Assembly (NCBI GenBank): GCA_016712525.1 | Contig: JADJQX010000008.1 | Span: 1,116,001 to 1,180,000, forward strand | Length of the DNA stretch: 64,000 nucleotides | Reading direction: 5' to 3' | Source of the DNA: Myxococcales bacterium | GTDB taxonomy: Bacteria; Myxococcota_A; Polyangia; Polyangiales; Polyangiaceae | In this document: positions 20,101 to 31,899 of the stretch, one piece after another | Layout of the letters: each line of letters opens with the position of its first letter | How positions within the stretch are numbered: the stretch's first letter is position 1 | Made by a program: the position numbers and the translations under genes | Notes under the pieces: generated by a model | The model's input: only the letters and a program-made list of their open reading frames with translations | What the model was told of the DNA's origin: nothing | Databases searched by the model: none

Positions 20101-23100
20101 GACGATGGCGCACGAGGCCTGCCTGTCGCTCGCAGAACGGCTCGGCCTCGTCTCTCGGTACGTCGAGGAGCTCCGCGCGCTCTGCCGCACCACGGAGAAG
20201 CCCGCCAAGCTCGCGAGCGAGCTGCATCAGCGGCTCGGGGCGACCTTGCTCCGTTTCGGGGGCGACGTCCGGGCCGCGGTCGCGGCGTACGAGAGGGCCA
20301 TCGAGATCGAGCCGACGTCGAACGAGACCCTCGAGGCCCTCGACGTGATCTACGAGCGCCTCGGCGACGACGCCGGTCAAGCACGAACCCTCGCGGCGCG
20401 CATCTCGCTCGGGAAAGAGTCGAGCGACGCGCTCTATCGCCTCGCGCAGCTTCGGTACAAATCGAAGGTCACGGTGGACGACGCGTGCGACGCCCTCGAG
20501 GAGGCCCTCGAGCGGGAGCCGATCCTCGACCGGGCCGAGTCGATCCTCCGTCAGGCTGCCGAGGCCCACCCCACCGAGGAGCGGGTGCTCGCCCTCTACG
20601 AGCGTATCGGCCGGCAGGGCTACCCACGCGCGCTCGTCGACGCCCTCACGCGTCGCTGGGCCACGGCGCCCACCGAGGTCTACATCGCGCGCGAAGCGAT
20701 CGACACGGCGCGGAGCCTACCCGACGCCGACCTCGCCGAGTTCTGGCTGCGGCGCCTGCTCGAGCGCGACATCGGGGCCGAGGATCGCTCGTGGGCGCTG
20801 CTCGAGCTCTCGTCGATTCGTGAAGAGAAACGGGACTTTAGCGAGGCCGTGCTCCTCAAGAAGGAGGCCGCGGAGGCGAGCTCCGGCGACGAGGCGCGCG
20901 CCCTCTACCTCGAGGTCGCACGGCTGGCGACGGGGGAGCTCGGAGACCTCCCGCTCGCCGCGCAGACCTACGAAGAGCTTCGCTACCAAGACCCGGCCGA
21001 GCGCACGTTCTGGGGGCCCTTGCTCGACGTCTACGAGCGCATGGGCGAATACGAGAAGATGTCGCAGCTCCTCGGACAGATCGTCGAGTTCGTCGACGAC
21101 CGCGCCGAGCGCTCGCGCCTCCGACTCCGTCGCGTCGAGATCGGGCTCGAGAAGCTCGGCGTCGGTGACGAGGCGGCCACTCAGCTCAAGGAGATCCTCG
21201 ACGACGACCCGAGCCAAGCCAACGCGGCCATTTTGCTCGGCAGCATCCTCGAGCGGAACGGCCGCGAAGACGAGCTCGTCGAGCTTCTGTCGAGCCAGCT
21301 CGAGGCGGCGCGCGACCGCGAGGACGAGGGAGCGATCGTCTCGCTCTCGAAGCGCCTCGGCGCGCTCCTCGAGGCTCGCTCGCCCGAAGGAGCCAAAGAC
21401 GTCTACCGCCGCATGCTCGATTTCAAGCCGGACGACCGTGACGTACTCGAGGCGCTCGCGCGGCTCTGCGCGGCCAGCGGCGACACCCGGGAGCAGGCCG
21501 AGGCGCTCGAGAGGGTGCTCCATAGCGCGACCGATCGCGAGGCCGAGCGACTCGCCCTCGAGGTCGGAGGGCTCTTCAAGGAGCTCGAGGACTCGGAGCG
21601 AGCGCGTGCGGCCTTCGAGCGTGGCTTCGCCGCCTATCCGCAGAGCCACAAGCTGCGAACCGAGCTCGAGACGAGCTACCGCGAGACCCACGCGTGGGAG
21701 AAGCTCGCGAACATGTACGAGATCGAGGCCGGCGCGCAGACGAGCGCCGAGCGAAAGGTCGCCGTGCTTAGGCTCGCGGCGGCCGTCTACCGTGACGAGC
21801 TCCGGAGGCCGGACGCAGGCGCACGGGTCATGCGGGACGCGCTCACGTCGGCCCCGGACGACCTCGTGGTCGTGCGTGAGCTCACCGAGCTGCTCGTCGC
21901 CTCCGGTGACATGGCGAGCGCCGCCGACGAGCTCGGCCGCGCGCTCGGCACCCTGCCTCGAGACAACCCCGAGCGGGGCAGCCTCTTCTCCGAGCGTGCC
22001 GCCATGCTCGCGGCGCTCGGGCGCGACGAGGAGGCGCTCTCGGACTGGGAAGAGGCCCTCCTCGCGGGTGACGTCATGGTCGTCGAGCCGCTCTCTCAGC
22101 ATCTCGTCCGTATCGCGACGAAGGCCGCGGGCGCCGGCGACACCAAGACGTGGCGGAAGCACCGAAAGCGCCTCGCCGAGCTGAGACACGAGGCGGGTCA
22201 GTCCGAAGAGGCTCGCGCGATCCTCACGGAGCTCATCAAGTCCGACGGCCGTGACCGCGACGCGATGCGCACGCTCGCCCGCATGGAAGAGCAGCTCGAA
22301 CGATGGGACGCCGCGAGCGCGACCTACCGCAGGCTCGTCGCGCTCGAAGAGGGAGACGCGATCGTCGACGTGGCGCTCCGCCTCGCCAACGCGTGCGAGC
22401 GCGCCGGGAGGCTAGCCGACGCGCGCGGTGGCCTCGAGCGGGCGCGAGTCGCCGAGCCGCAGAACGAGGCCCTCCGTGGCGTCCTCGAGCGGATCTACCA
22501 AGAGACGTTCGCGCTACGAGAGCTCGCCGAGCTCTACCTCGAGGATGCGCGCGCCGCGATGGACGTCGCTGGGCGTTTCTCGGCGCTCATTCGCGCAGGC
22601 TCGCTCCTCGTTCAGCACGCCCAAGACCCCGACCTCGCGATAGGTCCGCTCGAAGAGGCGAAGACCCTGCGCCCGAACGACCTCGACTGCGTGGCGCTCC
22701 TCGCCGACGCCTACACGGCCGGGGGAAGGTACCAAGAAGCGAGCGACGTGCTCGTCGCGGCCGTCTCGGCGCATAAGGGCCGGCGGAGCCGCGAGCTCTC
22801 GACCCTCTACCATCGCCTCGCCCGCGTGGCTCAGGCCACGGACAACCGCACCGCCGAGCTCCAACACCTCACGACCGCGCTCGACATCGACGCCCAGAAC
22901 GGCCACGTCGCGTCGGAGCTCTCGTACTTGTCCATGGAGCTCGGCGAGTGGGACATCGCGAACCGCGCGCTCCGCGCGATCACGATGCTAAAGACCCAGG
23001 CTCCCCTCCCCCGCTCGCTCGCCTACCAGCACCTGGGAGAGATCGCGCAGGCCCAGGGAGACGTACGGCGGGCCGTGGGCTACCTCAAACGTGCGCTCGA

Positions 23101-23152
23101 CGAGGACCCGAACCTCGAGAGCGCGCGAGCCCTGCTCGATCAACTTTCTTAA
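11126..23152 (+). CDS. Giant tetratricopeptide-repeat protein (4008 aa)
   Basis: A single frame of 12 kb encodes 4008 residues with no signal peptide or membrane segment, so it is presumably cytoplasmic. From about residue 75 to the end it is a near-continuous array of helical hairpins with TPR hallmarks, such as AIGYLERALATAPAFAPA, AIVAYTRLVDS, ALSVYKRALAYDPSAED and the last unit AVGYLKRALDEDPNLESA. At 34-40 residues per unit there is room for roughly 100 repeats. No kinase, peptidase or transferase domain interrupts them. One low-complexity spacer near 1675 (EEGKSTRPQSGKRAQTRQRA) may be a hinge. TPR arrays bind proteins, so a scaffold or solenoid role is inferred; the partner is unknown. 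A perfect hairpin follows the stop. Confidence 0.92.
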   Translation: MATDFLAQLSSPLVDEEALLDQMLLALSRGELPPESWRALNEAALRDDRVSELAFAFEIVMQGKRLKSVANAVAAEFLSHAADFFHESLGDELGAIGYLERALATAPAFAPAFDRLDFLLTKAGDAKKLADLCLAQVHYRVEVSDKIDLLRRAATLYEPLGGQEDRGIEALQQILKLSPNDSDARHALEGRYVRGNRHRDVTKLLEAALSAATPPPPDEVDAIRLRLIDLYTNHLQEPERALPHAEAVLELHPAHDDAKRVAAKLLVNKTHAARAASALSRAAFATGDLAEMEKFLGIELEHTRGAKRFGVLKRLGVLRQDALAQPALAFEAFDAALAIDPTDDDLRARYVELAVALENPLDAARSLTRVSSAAKEPGIRSRIAAESGALLRVGGDMRRARATFVSVLAMPQADDAAIVRAARELVDIFGAEGDTKALIEVLDKLGELDPDPDLRAAANEKLAEIALSRGDDARAIVAYTRLVDSKARAKALTELELLHERAGNHVELAGILLEREKETSSRSEARQLAFRAAEILTTRTDDAARAAAAWKGIADRYGATRNVHLAWIPLLETLRDYAGLAEVLAADADIAPEAERAAILARLGHVYLTKLSDEPQAFDTFSRVLEFDPQEPQTRGTLEKLLSSKPHRARAAEVLEPVYRNERNTAGILRVLEVRVEDAEGTEARLGLLLEASRVAEEVSPDRALETSSRGLFEAAHERRDVSPWLERVERLSTGLDAKRRASLFARALGDLEIADAGMLALARRAGDALALAGDVANALSVYKRALAYDPSAEDLMSRVDELLKEQGNAEERVALYRAALEQGTQDRERRRQLLHGIGSIERYELHNPQAAILAYRAALRDDVQDREAFAALVSLYGETAQWAELCDVLDGSLEVVSPEESRRLRAQLAEVASAHGEPDRARGHVEILLADAALSGAELDTVERVATALGDVTLAEAVLERRLRETPDVREHVRLLERLGTLALERKSAPDEARERLRAAADLAKALGEHDDAARLYDAVLALFPNDAGAAAELAEIAEESSNFERLPALIDVLLAAEPDPRARVALMLKKGRVLSQNLGDHTKALDAVAEAFTLAPEDRTVLAVFGELAGRTGQIDRFCEALDEKLTESLDGRDGGYRLDLVLAKARLLGRDPERYEEAALAYRSVLRSAGTDDTRATVAASELEELVLSSVAPTTVADGSGDGGDTRHTDLRWLWTFRVERATAEERIPLLVKWAEAEEKILTDPGRALLLYRRVLELDPEDLHALEGAARLALAVGDVEAAVDALSARRDRSNGDARNQLDLEIGELLLSRTTRLSEALTSVAAVLESSPGDARALALGARLLRSPAVRARAIDAFEKALEAAEDSDAKIAILNELITSADDVGEEHSSLFRWYGDIAQLHDERGQKGDALAAVLRAASRLPTSHTLWDRAEALSRELETPGPVAELYESTLDGSLSREDAVELGKRAVSFFEEWYDDSNRSARVLERILETDPNEPWAFDRLKLLFDAEERWTDLFGLFDRAIIAAPTDKKVELLDEAAQIAKDFASDAIKAIEYLEQLRQLRPGTHRIEAALERLYERTGRFRELVALYAGQIPGQPPRDAQDTRARIAKILIDELKDAPAAIATVEELIAQEPTVGPRRDVESLLERVLDATAHAPETREEGKSTRPQSGKRAQTRQRAAAILKERYTNGGREADLVRVLEVELEAVKSAKDRARRHEQIAVLHETLGGTGDALEHVVQLVLLEPHVKEHRDRLEELAGKVSAYPRLADVLVAAADKADDDALRAELCLHAGKVAAGPLHDDERAIELFSRVLLGPNAQDEVVLAACRCTEPLLEKARRAPEHLDVLERQASLEQDPEVRFAVLAKAARLATELFELDRAIWAWESCRDIDPTDAEAVDGLVGLFERTKRGKELVGVLRARAKLEGRPREARRADRVRIADILGETLGEVEEAIAAWDEEEREFGESDENVRARLSLYRASRQWEKLASLLERAAERPGSNEVSAAYLCELGDVAREYLETGPTAIQSYEAALARDPRNEGSRAGLRALLRRPELRAEAVRVLLAAHVTTDEWRAILELTEHRIATAKDGTARIAIFHEAASISEKRGDDREAAFSLVRRAFLLDPGRADSEAELFRLAELTKSWRSVADAQREAIDAKESIDADPPWLSGLRFRMGEVLEGRLDDPRAALSAFSRVAADDPSDLQAARATIRTGGKTMRWDAASRAFVDACRARGEVVSVLESTFEEAASSSGAWDAATFALAACLADRHEEGRIARDLETLVARWHLERRGDAESAETAYLRALSHDRDDAALLLELTQLQRREKGRPLVESLLRLSDATGGDLDLLREAADVAKNNVADRALAKSILNKLLKLSTDRWIGEEADTSVSSGMPAEPAGYVRRAIADLADIHRAEGELDRVAEMMLDAATLPFPRAEQRGLRHNAAAIYSEELKNSAKAVALYDALFTEDPHDEAAVRALVAIFEREGRTHDRLSLAKRRVAAAGGTTARLALRIETARIETELGEAAKATETLLENLSESPRHAETIAALVASLESQKKYRELEALYAKQAEAAEADVDVLDAADLFERAATVARERLSRPDLAMSHLRRVVALEPRASALDVLARLSGDAAEHAEAGEYLERLRHVVPERERTDVVLRMVAALEKAGRADVAVERLEEEVSARPESEPLRVRLIGLHRDREDHASLARTLTVGAQYAPDKATRLARLREASALYATEVREPARAIPLLEMACDLAPDERAIRLSLADALGLSGRIDEARTMLRTIIDDFAGRRPKERAPVHYHLARLDLVVGDRPRALVELDAATRIDPANPEILKTLAELSRDDGQLDRAERSYRALLTVLRRQDDPLASGVTRAEVLLELAGVAERQEQHERATELFESALEVAAESDAESRRLERALRDRGSFSGLARALSQRLQRSKGAEERDFDATVELARTLDEHLATPEAALDAWLDALRLRPGSTMAHEACLSLAERLGLVSRYVEELRALCRTTEKPAKLASELHQRLGATLLRFGGDVRAAVAAYERAIEIEPTSNETLEALDVIYERLGDDAGQARTLAARISLGKESSDALYRLAQLRYKSKVTVDDACDALEEALEREPILDRAESILRQAAEAHPTEERVLALYERIGRQGYPRALVDALTRRWATAPTEVYIAREAIDTARSLPDADLAEFWLRRLLERDIGAEDRSWALLELSSIREEKRDFSEAVLLKKEAAEASSGDEARALYLEVARLATGELGDLPLAAQTYEELRYQDPAERTFWGPLLDVYERMGEYEKMSQLLGQIVEFVDDRAERSRLRLRRVEIGLEKLGVGDEAATQLKEILDDDPSQANAAILLGSILERNGREDELVELLSSQLEAARDREDEGAIVSLSKRLGALLEARSPEGAKDVYRRMLDFKPDDRDVLEALARLCAASGDTREQAEALERVLHSATDREAERLALEVGGLFKELEDSERARAAFERGFAAYPQSHKLRTELETSYRETHAWEKLANMYEIEAGAQTSAERKVAVLRLAAAVYRDELRRPDAGARVMRDALTSAPDDLVVVRELTELLVASGDMASAADELGRALGTLPRDNPERGSLFSERAAMLAALGRDEEALSDWEEALLAGDVMVVEPLSQHLVRIATKAAGAGDTKTWRKHRKRLAELRHEAGQSEEARAILTELIKSDGRDRDAMRTLARMEEQLERWDAASATYRRLVALEEGDAIVDVALRLANACERAGRLADARGGLERARVAEPQNEALRGVLERIYQETFALRELAELYLEDARAAMDVAGRFSALIRAGSLLVQHAQDPDLAIGPLEEAKTLRPNDLDCVALLADAYTAGGRYQEASDVLVAAVSAHKGRRSRELSTLYHRLARVAQATDNRTAELQHLTTALDIDAQNGHVASELSYLSMELGEWDIANRALRAITMLKTQAPLPRSLAYQHLGEIAQAQGDVRRAVGYLKRALDEDPNLESARALLDQLS

Positions 23153-23167
23153 TCATTTCGAACAGAT

Positions 23168-23187
23168 GGGCCCGGAGCACCGGGCCC
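23168..23187. terminator. Bidirectional hairpin between convergent genes
   Basis: Perfect 8-bp arms GGGCCCGG (23168-23175) and CCGGGCCC (23180-23187) with the tetraloop AGCA lie in the 38-bp gap between the TPR gene stop and the gltD stop. There is no T tract on either strand, so intrinsic termination would rest on the GC stem alone. Confidence 0.55.
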
Positions 23188-23190
23188 CGT

Positions 23191-24595
23191 TCACGCGACC
23201 CGGGCCGAGAGGCTCGCGCGGAGGAACGCGTCCACGCCGCGCGCCACGCGACGACCATCCGCGATGGCCCACACGACGAGCGACTGCCCTCGGGACACGT
23301 CGCCCGCGGCGAAGAACCCGGTCCGTGACGTGCGCCCCTGCGCGTCGCTCTGGGCGTTGCCGCGGGCATCCTTGGCGACGCCGAGCGCGTCGAGGAGGGC
23401 GGGCTCGGGCCCCGTGAAGCCCATCGCGAGGAACACGCGCTCGGCCGGGATCTCGAGGTCGCTCCCGGCCTCGGCGACGAGGCTCCCTCCGCGGAGCGCG
23501 ACGCGCTCGACGAGCAAGGCGCGAACGTTGCCCGCCTCGTCACCCAGGAAGGCCTTGGTGCGGACGCCGAAGTCCCTCGCGCAACCCTCTTCGTGCGACG
23601 ACGAGGTGCGCAATACGAGCGGCCACTCGGGCCAGGGGTTCTCGCGTGCGCGGACGAGCGGTGGCTTGGGCATGAGCTCGAGCTGCACGACGGCCGACGC
23701 CCCCTGACGGTTCGACGTGCCGACGCAGTCGGACCCCGTGTCGCCTCCGCCGATGACCACGACCGACTTGCCCGCCGTCGAGATGAGGTCGGGCACGGCG
23801 TCGCCCGCGACCACGCGGTTCTGGCGCTCGAGAAAATCCATGGCGAAGTGCACGCCGTGGAGCCCTCGGCCCGGAATGTCGAGATCGCGCGGCACGCGCG
23901 CGCCCATGGCGAGCACGACCGCGTCGAAGGGGGCGAGCAGGGCTTCGTGCGTCGATGGCTCGACCGCGACGCCCGTCCGAAACACGACGCCCTCGGCCTC
24001 GAGCTGCCGAGCGCGACGATCGAGGATCTCCTTCTCGAGCTTGAAGTCGGGGATTCCGTACCGGAGGAGCCCACCGATACGGTCGTCGCGTTCGAGCACG
24101 GTCACGTCGTGGCCGCGGCGCGCGAGCTCTTGGGCGCACGCGAGGCCCGCCGGGCCCGAGCCGATCACCGCGACCGATTTGCCCGTGCGCACCGGCGCGA
24201 CCACGGGCTCGAGGTGCTCCATCGCGTGGTGCGCGAGGTTCCGCTCGATGTCCTTGATGGTGACCGGCGCGTTCGTGAGGTTCAGCACGCACGAGGCTTC
24301 GCAGGGCGCAGGGCACACCCGCCCCGTGACCTCGGGGAAGTTGTTCGTGCCGTAGAGGACACGCACGCCTTCGTCGAGCTTCCCCCGGTAGACGAGATCG
24401 TTGAACTCCGGGATGACGTTCCCGAGCGGGCACCCCTCGTGGCAGAACGGAATGCCGCAGTCCATGCACCGCGAAGCCTGCTTGCGGAGCGCCTCGGGCC
24501 CGGGCTCCACCACGAACTCGTGGTAGTGCCGCGTGCGCTCGGCGGCGGGCGCGTCGACCGCCTTTTCGCGCGGGACCTCGAGAAATCCACGGGGA

Positions 24596-24603
<8 letters not shown>
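23191..24603 (-). CDS. gltD: Glutamate synthase (NADPH) small subunit
   Basis: 470 residues. This subunit takes electrons from NADPH via FAD and 4Fe-4S clusters and passes them to GltB. The N-terminal ferredoxin-like region carries two Cys groups: CMDCGIPFCHEGCP at about 46-59 and CPAPCEASC near 96-104. The FAD-binding GSGPAG is near 147 and the NADPH-binding GGGDTG near 286. A final FAD-contact segment (TGFFAAGDVSRGQSL) is near the C-terminus. Length and order match bacterial GltD. Its start overlaps the gltB stop by 8 bp, so the two are translationally coupled in the order gltB-gltD. Confidence 0.97.
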
Positions 24604-29128
<4,525 letters not shown>

Positions 29129-29180
29129 TTTCACTCGCTATACACGCCTTTAACGCGCCGTGCCAGAAGGGCCGCCAATA

Positions 29181-29200
29181 GTAACTCTTTAATGAGTTAC
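29181..29200. promoter_or_regulatory. 20-bp palindrome upstream of gltB (putative operator)
   Basis: Perfect 7-bp arms GTAACTC (29181-29187) and GAGTTAC (29194-29200) flank TTTAAT. The element is AT-rich in a GC-rich genome. It lies 53 bp upstream of the gltB start and about 87 bp upstream of the divergent gene at 29287, a position fitting a dimeric regulator of one or both. Confidence 0.45.
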
Positions 29201-29286
29201 GCATACCTCAGAGCTCGGGGCCGCGCAAACCCCCGTCCGAGCGCGGGCGGGCACGGCGAGAGAACTTCGGATACGTTCGCTGGCGA

Positions 29287-30762
29287 ATGTCCGAGCTCAA
29301 AGAGAAGGCCCTCGTCGCCGCCGGCGCCGTCGGGATCGCGGCCGTCGTCGTGTGGGCGCTGTCGAAGAAGGACGCCCCTCCGCCCGACGTCGCGCCGCTC
29401 TCGCTCGATGCGTCCCCCGCGGCCGTCGCCCCCGTCGAGGCGTCCGTAGCCGATGCCGCGCGTGACGCCTCACAGGACCGCGCGAAGTCGACCTTCGATC
29501 CTCTGCCACACGAGCACGAGGTGGCGATCGAGCTCGGCATCGTAGCGCCCAAGGTACAGGCCGAGAAGCTCGCGGCGCTCGCGCAGGCGACGCCGGACAA
29601 ATGGCCCCTCTCGAGCGCCGACTGCGGGGGCGACTGCGCCAAGGTTCGGCAGTTCTTGGCCGACACGAAGGCCACGGTCGAGACGATGGCCGCGGCCGAC
29701 TGGATCTTGCCCCCGCGCGAGACCATGCCGACCGTCGCGCGGACGGTTCCCGAGGGCGAGCGCGCGTCGCTCTACGAGGCCAAGCAGGTCCTCGTGGTGC
29801 ACGTGCAGGGAGAAGACGGGCCCGATCACATGCCGCTGCGCGCGAGCTTCGGCCTCACGGCGGCCCCCGCGCGCGAGCTCCGCGGCTACGTCCACGACGA
29901 GGCGACGCATAGGATCGACACGGCGCAGTCCTTCGCCGAGCGCCTCCCGAAGGTGCCGGTCGGTACGCCCTTCTTCGTGCCGGAGTCGCTCTTGGTCGAG
30001 CTCCACCCGCTCGACGAAGACGACCTCGCCGGTCCGTACCGCCTGCTCACGCTGGGAATGTCCCGCTACGGCATGCCCGATCTCGAGATGCGCGGGTTCC
30101 ACGAGAGCGACGGAGGGCGCCTCGCGGCCGTCGTGAACGCGGTCGCGAGCAAGCTCGCGCGCGGGGAGCGTGGCCCCGAGGTCACGGTGTCGTTGGCCGA
30201 CGTCGCCGCGGTGGCCCGAAAGAAGCCGGAGGAGCTCACCCGCGCGCCGGAGAAGGCCAAAGAAGCCAAGGTGCGGCTCTCGCTCTCGGAGCGCATGGCG
30301 GCCGACCCCGACAACGACGTGTACCGCATCGAGGCCCCGGGCGAGGGCGACGAGGACGCGCACGCGGCGCTCCTCGCGACCCTCTACGGCGAGGCTCGCG
30401 TGCTCGGCCGTGGCTCGAGCGATCCGGCGTTGCTCGCGGCCGAGGCGCGCGCCAAGAAGCTCGCCCCCGCGGCCGCCGAGAAGCACAAAAAGTCGGGCGG
30501 GAAGCTCTCGCTCCGGGTCCCGTTCGCGGTCCCCGGCGAGAAGGGGAAGACCGAGGTCATGTGGATGACCGTCGACTCGTGCGACGCCCAGGGGGTGTGC
30601 AAGGGCAAGCTCGCGAGCCGCCCCGTGTTCATCCGCACGCTCACCGCCGGGGCCGAGGTGTCGGGCAAGCTCGCCGAGGTGTCGGACTACCTGCTCGAGC
30701 TCCCCGACGGGAACAAAGAGGGCGGCGAGACGATCCCGATCGTGGAGCGCGGCGGGCGCTGA
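29287..30762 (+). CDS. Membrane-anchored protein with C-terminal DUF2314-like domain
   Basis: 491 residues from the ATG at 29287. Residues 5-24 (KEKALVAAGAVGIAAVVVWA) form one N-terminal membrane anchor, followed by an acidic Ala/Pro linker to about 60. The large soluble part would then face the periplasm. The last about 90 residues fit the DUF2314 pattern: a K/V-x-F strand, EVMWMTVDSC, a GKLASRPVFIRTL strand, and SDYLLELPDGNKEGGETI. A similar but weaker pattern occurs around residue 170 (LVVHVQGEDGPDHMPLRAS), so the protein may hold two related copies. The DUF2314 function is unknown. It diverges from gltB and is followed after 9 bp by the convergent hydrolase gene. Confidence 0.7.
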   Translation: MSELKEKALVAAGAVGIAAVVVWALSKKDAPPPDVAPLSLDASPAAVAPVEASVADAARDASQDRAKSTFDPLPHEHEVAIELGIVAPKVQAEKLAALAQATPDKWPLSSADCGGDCAKVRQFLADTKATVETMAAADWILPPRETMPTVARTVPEGERASLYEAKQVLVVHVQGEDGPDHMPLRASFGLTAAPARELRGYVHDEATHRIDTAQSFAERLPKVPVGTPFFVPESLLVELHPLDEDDLAGPYRLLTLGMSRYGMPDLEMRGFHESDGGRLAAVVNAVASKLARGERGPEVTVSLADVAAVARKKPEELTRAPEKAKEAKVRLSLSERMAADPDNDVYRIEAPGEGDEDAHAALLATLYGEARVLGRGSSDPALLAAEARAKKLAPAAAEKHKKSGGKLSLRVPFAVPGEKGKTEVMWMTVDSCDAQGVCKGKLASRPVFIRTLTAGAEVSGKLAEVSDYLLELPDGNKEGGETIPIVERGGR

Positions 30763-30771
30763 AGGAGCGCC

Positions 30772-31698
30772 TCACGCGGCCTCGGCCTCGGACCGCGCCT
30801 CCGCGAAGAGCGCCTTGGCCGACGCCCAGAGGGTGTCCTCGAAGGACGGGCGAAGGAGCGCGAAGTGACCGATGCGCTTCTTGCGTACGTCCTTCGGGTC
30901 GATGTGGAGGTGCTCGACCGACGCACGCGAATACGCCTTGCGGAGCGCCGAAACGGCTCGCTTCGGCGCGTACGGGTCGTCCGAGAACGAATAGAGCTTC
31001 ATGCGCCCCTCGAACGAGAAGTAGCGCGATTGGTCGGCCTTCGCGTCGACGAAACGCCCGAAGTAGCGAGGATCCCTGCCCCAGCTCGCCCACTCGAGCG
31101 CCACCCCACGGGGGACGTCCTCGCCGCGGCCCAGCGCGCCCATCGGGAGGTACCCGAAGGTGCCGGTGAGGCCCGGCACGAGCACGTGCCAAATCGCCGC
31201 CATCGCGGCCCGGCCCGGCCCGCCCCAGTGGCCGAAGTACCCGCTCTGGCTCGCGAAGAGGGCCGCCGCGCGCACGCGCCCCGGAGGCACGAGGCCGAAG
31301 AGCTGACCGCCGACGCTGTGCCCGATGAAGAAGAGCGGGAGCTCCGGAAACCTCGCGTCGGCGTGCGCGAGCACGGCCGCGAGATCGCGCTCGCCCCACT
31401 CGTGCAGCTTGGCCCGAACGCGCCGGACGGAGCCCTCGAGCGAGTCCCCCACGCCGCGGTAGTCGAACGTGAGGACGTGATACCCGGAGCGCGCGAACGA
31501 CGACGCGAGCTTCTGGTACCGGTTCGCGCGGACGGCCATCGCGCCGGCCACGACCACGACCCCGATCGGGGTGGCCGTCGTGGCGAACGTGAGCGTCGCA
31601 CCGAGGGGCACGCCGTCGCTCGCGGCGAGCCGCACGGGCGTCGAGCGGGGGCGCTCCTGGGGGCCAAGGTTCTCGTCTTCCCACCGGCGATCCAGCAT
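30772..31698 (-). CDS. Alpha/beta hydrolase
   Basis: 308 residues from the ATG at 31698, preferred because GAGG lies 6 nt upstream. The frame stays open to an ATG at 31755, but that one falls inside a palindrome of the operator array. The fold is clear: a strand and oxyanion region (IGVVVVAGAMAVRANRYQ), the FDYRGVGDS strand, and the nucleophile elbow GHSVGG with Ser near 126. The acid residue is likely in YSFSDDPYAPK and the His in RIGHFALLRP. The cap is small. It resembles the uncharacterised serine aminopeptidase/lysophospholipase-like group; the substrate is unknown. The 200 bp upstream hold repeated palindromes, so regulation by a dimeric repressor, perhaps the adjacent TetR, is likely. 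Confidence 0.85.
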   Translation of the reverse strand: MLDRRWEDENLGPQERPRSTPVRLAASDGVPLGATLTFATTATPIGVVVVAGAMAVRANRYQKLASSFARSGYHVLTFDYRGVGDSLEGSVRRVRAKLHEWGERDLAAVLAHADARFPELPLFFIGHSVGGQLFGLVPPGRVRAAALFASQSGYFGHWGGPGRAAMAAIWHVLVPGLTGTFGYLPMGALGRGEDVPRGVALEWASWGRDPRYFGRFVDAKADQSRYFSFEGRMKLYSFSDDPYAPKRAVSALRKAYSRASVEHLHIDPKDVRKKRIGHFALLRPSFEDTLWASAKALFAEARSEAEAA

Positions 31699-31737
31699 GT
31701 CGGGCCTCGTTCTTTTGGTCTTCGGCACCACGTGCCA

Positions 31738-31869
31738 TGTCTCCACCGGAGACATCTGAGATGGACCTTGTGGTCCGACCAGCCCTTGGTCAAGGGTGAC
31801 GGGTCGATTTTGTCTCCAGTGGAGACATCGGTGTCTCCGGTGGAGACATAAGTGTCCCCACGGGTGACA
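31738..31869. promoter_or_regulatory. Array of four TGTCTCC-N3-GGAGACA palindromes (putative operators)
   Basis: Three 17-bp units share the form TGTCTCC-NNN-GGAGACA: 31738-31754 (centre ACC), 31811-31827 (AGT) and 31832-31848 (GGT). A fourth, degenerate unit is at 31853-31869 (TGTCCCC-ACG-GGTGACA). The last three start exactly 21 bp apart, two helical turns, which puts them on one face of the DNA. The first lies 56 bp further toward the hydrolase start. All are between the tetR stop and the hydrolase start. They could be cooperative operator sites; transcribed, each could also form a 7-bp hairpin with a three-base loop. Confidence 0.65.
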
Positions 31870-31899
31870 TAGTGCGACACCGGCGACCGCGAGGTCCGC

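Noticed and set aside
16754..20569. A 1271-codon minus-strand frame inside the giant TPR gene
   Set aside because: Same antisense effect; the plus-strand frame continues through it with TPR periodicity.
11126..23152. Giant gene as a PKS/NRPS megasynthase
   Set aside because: No ketosynthase, adenylation, carrier or condensation motifs; the sequence is a uniform helical repeat.
29159..29165. Sigma54-like TGGCACG on the minus strand upstream of gltB
   Set aside because: The -12 element expected at the correct distance (TTGC) is absent; the position reads GTTAA.
31738..31869. Possible CRISPR array
   Set aside because: The repeats are palindromes 17 bp long with only 4 bp between three of them; there are no unique spacers and no cas genes.
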